64,000 bases of DNA from Methanolobus vulcani (lineage in GTDB: Archaea > Halobacteriota > Methanosarcinia > Methanosarcinales > Methanosarcinaceae): contig NZ_VIAQ01000012.1 of assembly GCF_006546655.1 (NCBI RefSeq), positions 1 through 64,000 of the forward strand, in the 5' to 3' direction. The translations under genes were made by a program, and so were the position numbers. Below the pieces are notes generated by a model. The model did no database searches, was not told the DNA's origin, and saw nothing but the letters and a program-made list of their open reading frames with translations. The stretch's first letter is position 1, and each line of letters opens with the position of its first letter. Shown piece after piece: positions 1 to 8,515 of this stretch.

Positions 1-160
1 GAGGAGGGAGGAAGGAAGGGGGGGAGGAAGAGGGGAGGGAGAGGAAGAAGAGGAGGGGAGAAAGAAAGGAAGGAGGAGAGGAGGAAGAAGAGAAAGAGAG
101 AGAGAAGGAAGGAAGGAAGGAAGGAAGGAGAGGAAGAGAAGGGAGAGGGAAAAAAAGAGA
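1..160. repeat. uninterrupted homopurine tract
   Basis: All 160 bases are A or G, with no pyrimidine before position 161. The tract is built of irregular GGA, GAA and GGAA runs, including a stretch of GGAA repeats near 106-130. A tract like this can form triplex (H-DNA) or G-quadruplex structures. It sits at the window edge just upstream of the first gene, so it may be a sequencing or assembly artefact at a contig end. No function can be assigned. Confidence 0.9.
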
Positions 161-183
161 TAAGTCGTAAGGGGATATTACTT

Positions 184-390
184 GTGAAAAAACCTGGTCA
201 GAAGGATATGCAGATTATCATTAAGGAAGAAGGTAAACCCATTGAAGTTTTGAACATGACCGATCAGATTGGTGGTGGTCAGGGTGAAGCACTGGGAACT
301 GCCTACAAACTTGCTGACGGAAGAGTTGTTTACGTACCTGAAGAAGAGGATGCTGGTGAAGAGGAGGTAGAAACTACTACTTCCGGTTAA
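184..390 (+). CDS. small acidic hypothetical protein (68 aa)
   Basis: A 68-residue protein starting with GTG, preceded at about 169-174 by a purine-rich AAGGGG-like ribosome binding site at usable spacing. It has no membrane segment or signal peptide. The N-terminal half is lysine-rich and mixed charge, a Gly-rich stretch (IGGGQGEALG) sits in the middle, and the C-terminal 18 residues are mostly Glu/Asp followed by Thr-Ser. I do not recognise a family. The good ribosome site and lack of a competing frame make it a likely gene. The homopurine tract directly upstream leaves little room for a normal promoter inside the window. Confidence 0.6.
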   Translation: MKKPGQKDMQIIIKEEGKPIEVLNMTDQIGGGQGEALGTAYKLADGRVVYVPEEEDAGEEEVETTTSG

Positions 391-462
391 GTTTGAAATG
401 TGTGTAAGTTTTCTATTATTCGGGAATAAAACAGTACACGATGTAACAGTGGTTCATGATAT

Positions 463-717
463 TTGATTATATTTGTATGTGGGGCATTTATTTTGATTAC
501 AAAAGATGTGAAAAAAAATGATAATGAAATAGGATCACAAATCTTAGAAGTCCTTTCAATAAAAGATATGCATATAGCAGAAATCTCAAAAGAGTTAAAT
601 GTCTCAAGTACCTGTGTTTCAAAGAATGTACGTTCATTGGAAGATGCAAACCTTGTTGAAAGAAATATTTTTAGAAGGAGTCATGTTATATCGCTGGTAA
701 AAAAATATGAAAATTAA
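463..717 (+). CDS. small winged-helix DNA-binding protein
   Basis: An 84-residue frame. Residues about 25-75 match a winged helix-turn-helix: a helix ending in EVLSIKDM, then IAEISKELNVSSTCVSKNVRSLEDANLVER, a typical MarR/ArsR-like recognition region. It is probably a transcription regulator. The start is uncertain: TTG at 463 would add a short hydrophobic leader (IIFVCGAFILI), whereas GTG at 508 begins just before the conserved domain. No clear ribosome site separates the two. The gene stands alone and its target is unknown. Confidence 0.6.
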   Translation: MIIFVCGAFILITKDVKKNDNEIGSQILEVLSIKDMHIAEISKELNVSSTCVSKNVRSLEDANLVERNIFRRSHVISLVKKYEN

Positions 718-1200
718 GAAAGTGATAAAAAGTATCTGTCTGAATTGAATTTATCATTGTTGAACGTTGTTTTCTCATCTGAAAAATGATATTTTGAAAT
801 CAAATAGCTAGTGTACTTCTTGATTTAACTTTTTTACTAGTCATTTCTCTCTATTATAATATGTAGTATGATGTTATGGTTTGAAGCAATACCTTATCAC
901 ATATACATGGAAGATATAACCAAGACAATCTCAGTCCCAAAAGTTCACATTGGGGTTTTATTTTTTAAATTATCACTCAAGTTTTACAGTTTTCAGTCTT
1001 TGATGAAGAGAATATCTTCTCATTCAACCCTAAATTTTCGTTTTTTGTCAAGAAAAGCTATTTGACAGTTTAAACAATTTCGGCTTAACTGCTACAATTT
1101 CAACCCCCATTTTGCCTTAAAATCAGCGTATTTATGACATCAATTAGCAGAGTTCGGAAAATACCAAAAGATGATTAATTTCCTACATGACATGATGGAA
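718..1200. other. AT-rich intergenic region, nothing recognised
   Basis: This stretch separates the small wHTH gene from the convergent zinc-ribbon/wHTH gene. It has T-runs that could act as archaeal terminators and a 65-codon open frame at 868-1065 with no family resemblance. I see no tRNA, repeat or credible gene. Confidence 0.5.
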
Positions 1201-1734
1201 CTAGACCAGAAGATATGTATAGAGCTCATATTCTCCTTTTTTTAAGTTAATCCTAATCCTTGCTGCCCTTCTAGAATATTCCTGAGTCATTCTGAATTTC
1301 TTCCCTTTGTTGACATGTTGATTAATCGGAAGACCCATTTTCCATCGACCAGCATGACGATCAACCCTTTTTAATAGACGAGAACTCAACTTATACATGA
1401 TCTGTGGTCTCCCCCTCTGGCCTTTCTTTCGAGGAATCTCCTTTTTTAGTATAAGATATCCTCGCCTTCTCCTCTTGGTTTCTTCATAATAGCGAGAATA
1501 ACGATGAAGTATCTTATATACAGCACTTCTTGTCACCTTATGTTTTTTGTAGGGATTTTGATTTACAAGCTCAGTAAGTTCATCGGCGGTCAAGTATTTA
1601 TCTCCGTTATCCCTCATAGTTTGAAATAATAAGAATTTCGCAGCTCCTACAGTACCTCGATAGTAGCAATACTTACATAGAGGATGTTCGGGATATTCTT
1701 TATCAAAACCGCACGAGGGGCATTTATTATACAT
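1201..1734 (-). CDS. zinc-ribbon plus winged-helix protein, function unknown
   Basis: A 177-residue basic protein. Residues 5-23 carry CPSC...CKYC, a four-cysteine zinc ribbon. Residues about 30-110 look like a helix-turn-helix domain (LTADELTELVNQNPYKKHKVTRSAVYKILHRY) followed by an Arg/Lys-rich wing (ETKRRRRGYLIL). The C-terminal third is strongly basic, which fits nucleic-acid binding. It starts with ATG. I do not recognise a named family. It lies beside IS605 and ATPase relics, so it may be accessory rather than core. It could be a regulator or part of an old mobile element. Confidence 0.6.
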   Translation of the reverse strand: MYNKCPSCGFDKEYPEHPLCKYCYYRGTVGAAKFLLFQTMRDNGDKYLTADELTELVNQNPYKKHKVTRSAVYKILHRYSRYYEETKRRRRGYLILKKEIPRKKGQRGRPQIMYKLSSRLLKRVDRHAGRWKMGLPINQHVNKGKKFRMTQEYSRRAARIRINLKKGEYELYTYLLV

Positions 1735-2304
1735 ATTATGATGTTACCTGCTATTTTTTTTACTACTTAATGCACAGCAGCGTTACTGCCCATTGCTTGC
1801 AATGGCAGTTGTAGTGAGAGTGAGAGCGCTACGCTTGAGTGGGAGTGAAGGCTCAAACATTAATAAATTTGAAGTTTAATCCATAGACAGTGGTCTCTTG
1901 CTCTAATCCTTATGAATCCTTAAGCTACAAAGAACATCAAATGTACTGATGATTTTGATGATAATAATATAATAGTACTAGACATAAATATCTGTTGTAA
2001 TATCATAGTTTCACCATTAATCTATGTGCATTGATAATACATTTGAGTTATAAATAGTTATTATTTGTTATTATTTGTCTGATTAGTAACATTGAAATAA
2101 TAAGAATTCCTATTAAGAATCAGACAGGTCAAGCACTACTACAACAATAACTAGAAAGTTCTCCGAAATATATTCTGTATAGCATGTTAGTGGTTCCGCA
2201 TAACTGCTGTGTTTGACCTGTTTTTATTGGCCAATTATTGTACCAAGACCTTCCGCTAAAATTGGCCAATCCTCCTATTCTGAGTTAATCAATTACACGT
2301 AAAA
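1735..2304. other. non-coding accessory stretch with several short repeats
   Basis: No gene is visible. It contains a tandem TTATTATTTG pair (2058-2077), two copies of the 10-bp palindrome ATTGGCCAAT (2226-2235 and 2261-2270), and an imperfect inverted pair GACAGGTCAAGCAC (2123-2136) with GTGTTTGACCTGTT (2209-2222), 12 of 14 bases matching. The inverted pair would close a loop of about 70 nt. It ends at the right-end hairpin of the tnpB relic. Confidence 0.5.
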
Positions 2305-2905
2305 CTACCCCGAAGCTAAAGACTTCGTGGCTTCCTGCTTTATTCCCCTTACTAACGGAAGCAAGTCTACAAGTTCTTCTCCTCGTTCAGAGGGTGACGA
2401 TTATATTCCTATTAAGTTCTGCTTTTGTAAAGCAAATTTCTTAATGTTGATAGCAGCTTTTATGCTTCTATCATGATGAATATTGCAGTCCGAACATACC
2501 TATTCTCTATCTGCTAATGTCAGAGAAACGTTGTGATAGCCACATACGTTACAGATTTTTGTACTTGGCTCCAATCTGCCAATACGAAGTACGGATTTTC
2601 CATACCATTCGGCATTATATTCGAATTTTGTAAAGAAGGAATGACACGATGCGTCAGCTATGTGTTAAGCTAAACAGTGATTATTAAGCAGTCCGGACAC
2701 ATTAAGAGATTCTACTGCTATGGCTTTGTTCTCGCTAACGAGCTTCATTGAAACTTTATGTTGGAAATCGTGTATTTGATTGCTCATTTTTTCATGGAGC
2801 TTGGCTACTTTTTGACGAGATTTATTTCTGTTCTTTGAACCTTTCTGTTTTTGAGATTGGCTTTTGATAGAACTTTAAGTCCCTTCATGGAGTTTTTAAG
2901 GTGTC
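2305..2905 (-). pseudogene. tnpB: IS605-family TnpB relic (C-terminal part)
   Basis: The minus strand encodes the C-terminal half of a TnpB (OrfB) RNA-guided nuclease, broken in several places. Recognisable pieces in order are HLKNSMKGLKVLS, then KQKGSKNRNKSRQKVAKLHEK after a frame change, the ExLN-like block AVESLNVSGLL, the first zinc-ribbon pair CNVCG, the second pair CSDCN, the last catalytic block DRSIKAAINI, and the family tail ELVDLLPLVRGIKQEA after another frame change. Two in-frame stops interrupt it, one after NNHCLA and one (TAG) where the family has Trp in EW-C. The N-terminal half is missing; the relic abuts the ATPase fragment at 2906. It cannot make a working protein. Confidence 0.85.
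2311..2327 (-). repeat. right-end hairpin of the decayed IS605-type element
   Basis: CGAAG (2311-2315) pairs with CTTCG (2323-2327) around a CTAAAGA loop, overlapping the last codons of the tnpB relic. This is the position and shape of right-end hairpins in IS200/IS605 elements. A near-identical loop (CTAAAGA) occurs in the right-end hairpin at 46186-46206. Confidence 0.65.
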
Positions 2906-3391
2906 TTATATTATCGATTTTGTTATTCTCTCTACAGTAAAATCTGAAAGATAGTTCTGCAATGTAAGCAGCAAAACATTTTCCTGCTTTGCTATCTCAT
3001 GCAAGTTCTTAGTAAAAACCGATTTGCTGATGGGTGAAAAATACTCTTTTCTTTCAGGGAAACATTTCGCATGAGCTACCTTCTCTTTCAGACTGAAATG
3101 AACATCTGCATTGATTTTCTGCTTTTGCCATTTGCACTCACTGAAAAGTATGTTCTTTGCTTCCGGGTTGAGGGACACAAGATCAATTTCATAATCATTT
3201 ATCACTTTTGGAATATTGGGTATCTTTCCCCACTGCCTTCCAATAGACTTGAACCTGAATGGAAGCTTGCCATGAACATTCAGTTCAATGAGCATTTCTT
3301 TGCTGACCTGCTCAAATGATTCTCCCAGATAACGATCATAACTATTTTTCAGGTATTCAATAGCATATGAACTATCGCCTGCATCAATAGA
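2906..3391 (-). pseudogene. archaeal ATPase C-terminal (DUF234) fragment
   Basis: The open frame continues upstream of its first ATG (3295) to a stop at 3392-3394, giving about 160 codons with no proper start. The block IGRQWGKIP...YEIDLVSLNPEAKNILFSECKW matches the nuclease-like DUF234 domain found at the C-terminus of archaeal AAA ATPases of the DUF499/Archaeal_ATPase kind. The N-terminal ATPase domain with its Walker motifs is absent. The fragment is cut on its 3' side next to the tnpB relic, so it is best read as the remnant of an ATPase gene disrupted by or adjacent to a transposon. Confidence 0.7.
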
Positions 3392-3669
3392 TTACAGTAA
3401 ATGTAAAATCACTAGAGTTATAGTCCCTTTCAAAATAGTCTGACTCTTGACTATGATTAATAAAAAATACTGAACATACTAATTATGATTGAGTTCCGTA
3501 TAATTTATAGATAATGGATATGGTTGATTTTGTTCAGATTCATAACAACAAACAATTAAGAACAGAGCTAGTGGCATGAACAGGATACCATCTGTTATCT
3601 TCATGTATCTTTTATAAACGATCAATTAAGATATCTTTAGTATTATCCATGTTGACCCAAAAAACTAAG

Positions 3670-3888
3670 CTATTCACCTGAAATATAGTTGGTGAGATAG
3701 GAACTTAAATCGGGAATTATTCGAAGCAGATCTTCATATAATTGGGTTCTGTACTGTAAAGGAACGGCTTTTCCACCAAGAATTTATTCGTACAGGACAT
3801 TCAAAATGCCCTCGATGTGCTCTCTTCCAGAGTCACTACCAATATATGGTAATTTAACTAAGCTGTAGTTACCCGTATAGAGATAGTA
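3670..3888 (-). pseudogene. decayed coding fragment of unknown family
   Basis: The minus strand reads YYLYTGNYSLVKLPYIGSDS, continues GREHIEGILNVLYE, meets an in-frame TAA, and continues ILGGKAVPLQYRTQLYEDLL then RIIPDLSSYL to a stop at 3670-3672. The amino-acid composition is protein-like on both sides of the stop, which suggests a recently broken gene. I do not recognise the family. It may be another piece of the accessory gene set whose ATPase fragment lies at 2906-3391. Confidence 0.4.
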
Positions 3889-4032
3889 TTATCCAAGATT
3901 TATTACCATCATAAAGGAAGAGCTATATTTCATAAAAATCCTTCTCTTTTGCACAATATTAAGCGACCATATATGTTACCGTTATTAACATATTATCACA
4001 TGTGAGGAGAATAGGTATCATTAAATGAAAAA

Positions 4033-5319
4033 TTATAACAGATCGTCCTCCTCAACATCCAAAAGCCGTTTCCATTCAAGAGAATGCTTAGCAAGCAAAG
4101 GATAGAGATCATCCAATGTTTCGATCAATCTGCACTCAAGAATAAGTCTTTCAACAGCATCTGGTTCAGTGAAGATGTATTCATCTGCAATTACTACTCC
4201 TTCCCAATATGGATTATCCTCTCCATGATTATAACTAATAACCAGAATATTATTTTCTTTAAAAAAGCGGAATAATATTGATATAGTACTATCGGTTTCA
4301 GAATCATAGAATTCAAATCCTTCAGAATTATGGCTTATAACATTCAACAAAGTATATGAATCATCTTTTGACCTTTGTGATCTTCCAAAAACAAATGTAT
4401 TTAACTCTTCATCCACCCAGCTTTTTCCGTTCTGTTCTATAAATACAAATGCTCCATCATTGTATAATCCACTGGACTCAATTGCTGAGAAGAGGGATAA
4501 TAATTTTTCATTAAATACTTCATCATCGTCTAATCCACTGCAGCCAGGTGTTGAAAACAAGGATGATAACTTTTCATTAAGTGCTCCGTCATCGTCTAAT
4601 CCACTGTAGTCTGGTGTTGAGAAAAGGGATAATAACCTTCCATTAAACCACCACTGGTAACCGTCCTTTAACTTAGAGTGAGCCCTTATTATCATGTCAA
4701 TATTATTCAATCTTCGGAACTTCTCACAGATGTCCGGACCAAATACCTGTGCTCCCCACCTCTGCGGAGATTCTTCCAGCCTCTTTTCTTCTTGTGGATC
4801 GTTCCACAGATAAGGATGATAATCTTCTTTTTTAATTTGATTAAGAGTTACTGGCTCCCCTATTCCTCCATGGACACAAAAAACGTGAGAGGTCCTTAAC
4901 AGTGATTTCATACTTAAAACTGCAGCTATAGGCATCTTTTCAAATGTCCTGTTGGCAAGAGAAAACAACTCATCATCTTTATCCAGTTCATCATAAAGTC
5001 CATAGTAAGCATTAGTTCCTGCAGTTTCATGATTACCACGAAGTAGGATCACACCATCTGGGTTATCAAGTTTTAATTTGAAAAGCCGACAGAGCACCTC
5101 TACTGAATTATCGCCCCTGTCAATATAATCTCCTAGAAATATATAATTGCTACAATCAAGTTCCTCACCTTTCTTTAATATGAAATCCAATGCTTCAATA
5201 TTACCATGAAGATCACCTACAATAATGACCGAGGAAAAATCCACATGAACAACTGCCAGTTCAGATTCAAACAAGGATGATACTTTATTGTTAAGCTCAC
5301 AAAATAATGTTTTTTGCAC
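4033..5319 (-). CDS. PPP-family serine/threonine protein phosphatase with triplicated loop
   Basis: A 428-residue metallophosphatase of the PP1/PP2A type. The metal-binding signatures are complete: GDLHGN (D36, H38), GDYIDRG (D64, D67, R68) and GNHE (N96, H97), followed by HGGIGEP near 150 and a RAH motif near 213. It should hydrolyse phosphoserine/phosphothreonine in the cytoplasm using two metal ions. The segment equivalent to the eukaryotic LFSAPNYCG-DNAGA loop is present three times in tandem, at about residues 228-290. The C-terminal 130 residues are unassigned. Start is GTG at 5319, after a GGTGGG ribosome site. It is divergent from the CARF regulator at 5455. Confidence 0.85.
   Translation of the reverse strand: MQKTLFCELNNKVSSLFESELAVVHVDFSSVIIVGDLHGNIEALDFILKKGEELDCSNYIFLGDYIDRGDNSVEVLCRLFKLKLDNPDGVILLRGNHETAGTNAYYGLYDELDKDDELFSLANRTFEKMPIAAVLSMKSLLRTSHVFCVHGGIGEPVTLNQIKKEDYHPYLWNDPQEEKRLEESPQRWGAQVFGPDICEKFRRLNNIDMIIRAHSKLKDGYQWWFNGRLLSLFSTPDYSGLDDDGALNEKLSSLFSTPGCSGLDDDEVFNEKLLSLFSAIESSGLYNDGAFVFIEQNGKSWVDEELNTFVFGRSQRSKDDSYTLLNVISHNSEGFEFYDSETDSTISILFRFFKENNILVISYNHGEDNPYWEGVVIADEYIFTEPDAVERLILECRLIETLDDLYPLLAKHSLEWKRLLDVEEDDLL
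4457..4640 (-). repeat. 66-bp intragenic tandem repeat in the phosphatase gene
   Basis: About 2.7 units of 66 bp (22 codons) lie in frame. For example, TCATCGTC occurs at 4523-4530 and again at 4589-4596. Each unit encodes a version of LFS-x-P-x-x-SGL-x-DD followed by a linker of the form x-NEKL-x-S. The units have diverged, the third being LFSAIESSGLYNDGAF. Confidence 0.85.
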
Positions 5320-5454
5320 AAAAATCCCACCGAAAAGTTAGATTTAGATACAGACAGATAATTACATTACGTAATCATACTTAAAATTATAGTTTAAGTA
5401 AATAATGTCAAATTAATAAAAACACATATATTGAATTAAACATGATATTCAACC

Positions 5455-6183
5455 ATGGAACAAGCAAAGATGTTTACCCATCTGGTACCTGTTGGTTTTT
5501 CAGCTGATAAATTGATAGAAAGTATCAAACAGTTCCCAGTTCATAAGATAATCATTTTGACACACAAAAGTGATGAAGAACAGGAAATGGTACAATCCGC
5601 AGTAAAAAGCATCAAAAAAGCTTTCAAAGGGTTTGAAGTAGAGAACAGAACAATAGAAAGAGAGAATATATTAGAATCTTCTCTTGAGATATTGGAAATC
5701 ATTGAAGCTGAGGTCAAAGCAGGAAGCACAGTTAAAATCAACATCTCAGGTGGCCTGAGAAACATCGGAATATCAGCATATATTGTATCACTTGTAAGTA
5801 ATGTTCCTATTTACAGTGATGTTCCCGAATACACAAATAAAGAAACATATCATCTAAAAGGCATTCTTGACATTCCCCTCTTCCCAATCAAAGACCTTGC
5901 CAAAGAACAGCTAAGCATACTTGATAAACTTGAAGATGGTGTTGAATCTGTTGATGACCTTATCGCTAGATTAAAGCCAGAACTTGAAAAAGGAACAACT
6001 GATTTTGGCAATGAAAGATCACGTCTCAGCCATCATCTTAAAAAATTAACTAACGCTGGTTTCATTGAAACTAAAAAGGTCAGTCGGAACCTTGTAATCA
6101 GGAAAAGTAAGTTAGGTGCGATTTACATGAAGGGCAGAGAGATTAAGAAACAATCGAAAAATGCAGGAAACGAATTTGCATAA
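5455..6183 (+). CDS. CARF-wHTH transcription regulator (Csa3 / HFX_2341-like)
   Basis: A 242-residue protein. Residues 1 to about 135 form a Rossmann-like CARF domain: the start FTHLVPVGFSADKLIESI, a central ILTHKSDEE, and the signature NISGGLRNIG, which in CARF domains lines the cyclic-oligonucleotide pocket. Residues about 160-230 form a winged helix (RSRLSHHLKKLTNAGFIETK). Csa3-type proteins regulate CRISPR adaptation or interference genes, often in response to cyclic oligoadenylate. No cas operon or CRISPR array lies nearby, so the regulon here is unknown. Only a cas1 relic at 17184-17408 hints at a lost system. It starts with ATG and its promoter is shared with the divergent phosphatase. 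Confidence 0.85.
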   Translation: MEQAKMFTHLVPVGFSADKLIESIKQFPVHKIIILTHKSDEEQEMVQSAVKSIKKAFKGFEVENRTIERENILESSLEILEIIEAEVKAGSTVKINISGGLRNIGISAYIVSLVSNVPIYSDVPEYTNKETYHLKGILDIPLFPIKDLAKEQLSILDKLEDGVESVDDLIARLKPELEKGTTDFGNERSRLSHHLKKLTNAGFIETKKVSRNLVIRKSKLGAIYMKGREIKKQSKNAGNEFA

Positions 6184-6341
6184 AAATAGGTTTAGTAGAA
6201 TAACTACATCCTACTTTATTTTACTATGATGTTTAAAGAATATTATAAATTGGTATCTGTTTGAATTTGGTGTCGTTGGGGGATGAAAGTATGTGTATAA
6301 TGATTCCAAAAGTTGCTAGTAAACCTCTCTGCCCCGTTTTT

Positions 6342-7055
6342 TTATCTTTCTTCTAACTCTAATATCACTCTGGTATCCACTGCCATTACTCCATCTTCGT
6401 AAACAAAAAGCGGATTTATCTCAATTTCCCTGATCTCTTCTATCTTCGTTATAATATCAGACACTTTCATGATAATAGATGCCAGCAGCTCCCGGTCCAC
6501 AGACTTTGAACCCCGATATCCAGTCAAAAGCGGATAGCCTCTTAACTCCTCCATCATTGCCATGGATTCCCTTTGATCCAAAGGTGCAAGCCTGAAGCTT
6601 ACATCTTTCATCAACTCTACCATAACTCCCCCTGTACCAAACATAATTACCGGACCAAACTGAGGATCCCTCATCCCACCAATGATCACCTCCACACCCC
6701 TGGAAACGAATTCTTCGAGAAGGAATCCTTCTATCCTTGCCTGTGGAACATTCTCCTCAAGATCCCTTCTCATACGGATGACAGCATTTCTTACATCATC
6801 CCTATCCCTGAGGTCTGATATCACACCTCCAACCTCTGTTTTATGAAGGATATCCTTAGATACTACCTTAAGAACAAATGGAGGTTTGATCCTATCCATG
6901 CCAATTTCCTGATATTCCGTTCCTTTTATAAGAATCGAATTGGGAACCGGGATATCCCATTGGGAGATCAGGGCCTTGGCCTCTGTTTCAAGCAGGTGAT
7001 GCCTGCCCTCATTCAGGACATTATTGATGATATTATCAACCACTTTCATATCCAT
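6342..7055 (-). CDS. acdB: ADP-forming acyl/acetyl-CoA synthetase, beta subunit
   Basis: A 237-residue ATP-grasp protein, the usual length of the separate beta subunit (about 232 aa in Pyrococcus). It has the ATP-grasp lid and nucleotide region (PPFVLKVVSKDILHKTEVGG, GFLLEEFV) and the C-terminal EIREIEINPLFV motif typical of succinyl-CoA-synthetase-like beta chains. With the alpha subunit it converts an acyl-CoA plus ADP and phosphate to the acid, CoA and ATP. Its start overlaps the end of the alpha gene by 10 bases, so the two are translationally coupled. Substrate choice (acetate, branched or aryl acids) cannot be read from sequence. Confidence 0.88.
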   Translation of the reverse strand: MDMKVVDNIINNVLNEGRHHLLETEAKALISQWDIPVPNSILIKGTEYQEIGMDRIKPPFVLKVVSKDILHKTEVGGVISDLRDRDDVRNAVIRMRRDLEENVPQARIEGFLLEEFVSRGVEVIIGGMRDPQFGPVIMFGTGGVMVELMKDVSFRLAPLDQRESMAMMEELRGYPLLTGYRGSKSVDRELLASIIMKVSDIITKIEEIREIEINPLFVYEDGVMAVDTRVILELEER

Positions 7056-8449
7056 GGTCCTGCTCCTTTTAAGATATTATCCCGTACTGTTCCCCTGCCG
7101 GTCAAAACAGCTGCAGCCCTTACCGCAGCTTCAGGAGTTGAGAATACTGGCATGCCCTTTTCCTCGAATAGCCTGTACATATTTCTTGTGAACTCCCCTC
7201 CGGGACTGCATATTATCACGGGCTTATTATATCTGGTCTGAACCTCATATATCCTGCCAACGACTCCGGCAGTAAGTGCAGGTGCTCCCCAGAGAACCGT
7301 TACAATGGCAAGATCATACCCGTTCATGAAACCCTCTTCAAGAGCAGTGAAATAATCATCATCCTTTGCACTGGCGGTCAGGTCTATAGGATTATCCATT
7401 GCAGAGAATGCAGGAAGCCTGGTACTTAGATTGTTTTTTGAAGACGAAGAAAGTCTTTTGACATCCAGCCCGAAGTCCTCGCAGGCATCTGCCATGCTCA
7501 CCCCGATACCGCCACCATCTGTTATGATCAGTACTTTGTTGCCATCAACTATATCATAGGCATCCAGAACCCTGCAGGCATCCTTCAATCCCTCATATCC
7601 GTCAACCTCTATGATCCCTGCCTTCCTGAAAGCAGCCCTGTATATCTCATATTTTCCTCCCATAGCTCCCGTATGTGATCTGGCGGCATGCATTCCCGCC
7701 TCACCTCTGCCGACCTTTATGGCAATGACGGGTTTCTTTGCAGCACATCTGGAAGCTGCATCAACGAATTCCCTTCCGTTTTCAACCGATTCTATATACA
7801 AAAGAACGTATCTGGTGTCTTCATCATCTGCCAGCAGATCGAGACAATCTGCCTCATCAACATCAACCTTGTTCCCATAGCTCACGATCCTTGCAACACC
7901 TATACCTTCCGTTGCCATCTCATCCATGATCAGAACTGCAAAGGAACCACTCTGTGTAAGTATCGACAATCCACCCTTTTTTGGCCTCTTAACATGCTCC
8001 GTGGGAACCAGAAAAGTATCTACTCCGTAAATGGCATCATATATCCCCAGACAATTCGGCCCTATTATCCTGATGCCTTTTTCCTCAGCAATCATTTTAA
8101 GTTCCTCTTCCAGAAGCTTTCCTTTTTCCACTTCCCTGAAACCTGAACTTATGATGATCACTCCCCGGATGTTTTCAACAGGTCCCTTAAGGATATCCAG
8201 TACTTTTGATGCGGGAAGTACGAATATGGCCACATCTACCTGCTCCCCAATATCAGCGATAGAAGCGTAACATTTCATGCCGTCGATATGTTCATATTTA
8301 GGATTTACCGGATAGATGGAACCCTTATAACCTATTCTTTTGAGGTTTTCCAATATCACGTGAGAAGCTTTCCCAGAGGTGGGTGATGCTCCAATAATGG
8401 CAATTGACTCCGGATCAAAGAAAAATCCTATACCTTTCAGAGTATTCAT
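7046..8449 (-). CDS. acdA: ADP-forming acyl/acetyl-CoA synthetase, alpha subunit
   Basis: A 467-residue protein close to the family length (about 462). Residues 1-130 form a CoA-binding Rossmann domain (IAIIGASPTSGKASHVILEN; TQSGSF follows near 165). Residues 130-460 are the succinyl-CoA-ligase-like part. The phosphorylated histidine is H259 in AARSHTGAMGG, matching His257 of the archaeal enzyme. It works with the overlapping beta subunit in substrate-level ATP formation or in acid activation. It has an ATG start and is first in a two-gene operon. The IS605 element lies immediately upstream on the 5' side and may have displaced part of the promoter. Confidence 0.88.
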   Translation of the reverse strand: MNTLKGIGFFFDPESIAIIGASPTSGKASHVILENLKRIGYKGSIYPVNPKYEHIDGMKCYASIADIGEQVDVAIFVLPASKVLDILKGPVENIRGVIIISSGFREVEKGKLLEEELKMIAEEKGIRIIGPNCLGIYDAIYGVDTFLVPTEHVKRPKKGGLSILTQSGSFAVLIMDEMATEGIGVARIVSYGNKVDVDEADCLDLLADDEDTRYVLLYIESVENGREFVDAASRCAAKKPVIAIKVGRGEAGMHAARSHTGAMGGKYEIYRAAFRKAGIIEVDGYEGLKDACRVLDAYDIVDGNKVLIITDGGGIGVSMADACEDFGLDVKRLSSSSKNNLSTRLPAFSAMDNPIDLTASAKDDDYFTALEEGFMNGYDLAIVTVLWGAPALTAGVVGRIYEVQTRYNKPVIICSPGGEFTRNMYRLFEEKGMPVFSTPEAAVRAAAVLTGRGTVRDNILKGAGPWI

Positions 8450-8495
8450 TCACCATTTCTCCATATTAATTTAGGAGTTATTCCAGTGTGAACTA

Positions 8496-8515
8496 CCACC
8501 CTATTCATAGGGTGG
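8496..8515 (-). repeat. right-end hairpin of the IS605 element
   Basis: CCACCCTAT and ATAGGGTGG form a perfect 9-bp stem with a TC loop. It covers the original tnpB stop codon region. In this family the right-end hairpin is the TnpA cleavage guide structure and part of the guide RNA scaffold used by TnpB. Confidence 0.8.

Noticed and set aside
868-1065. 65-codon plus-strand frame
   Set aside because: No ribosome site, no domain, poor composition and no neighbour logic; treated as intergenic.
3071-3319. 82-codon plus-strand frame
   Set aside because: It lies opposite the DUF234 fragment, whose translation matches a known family.
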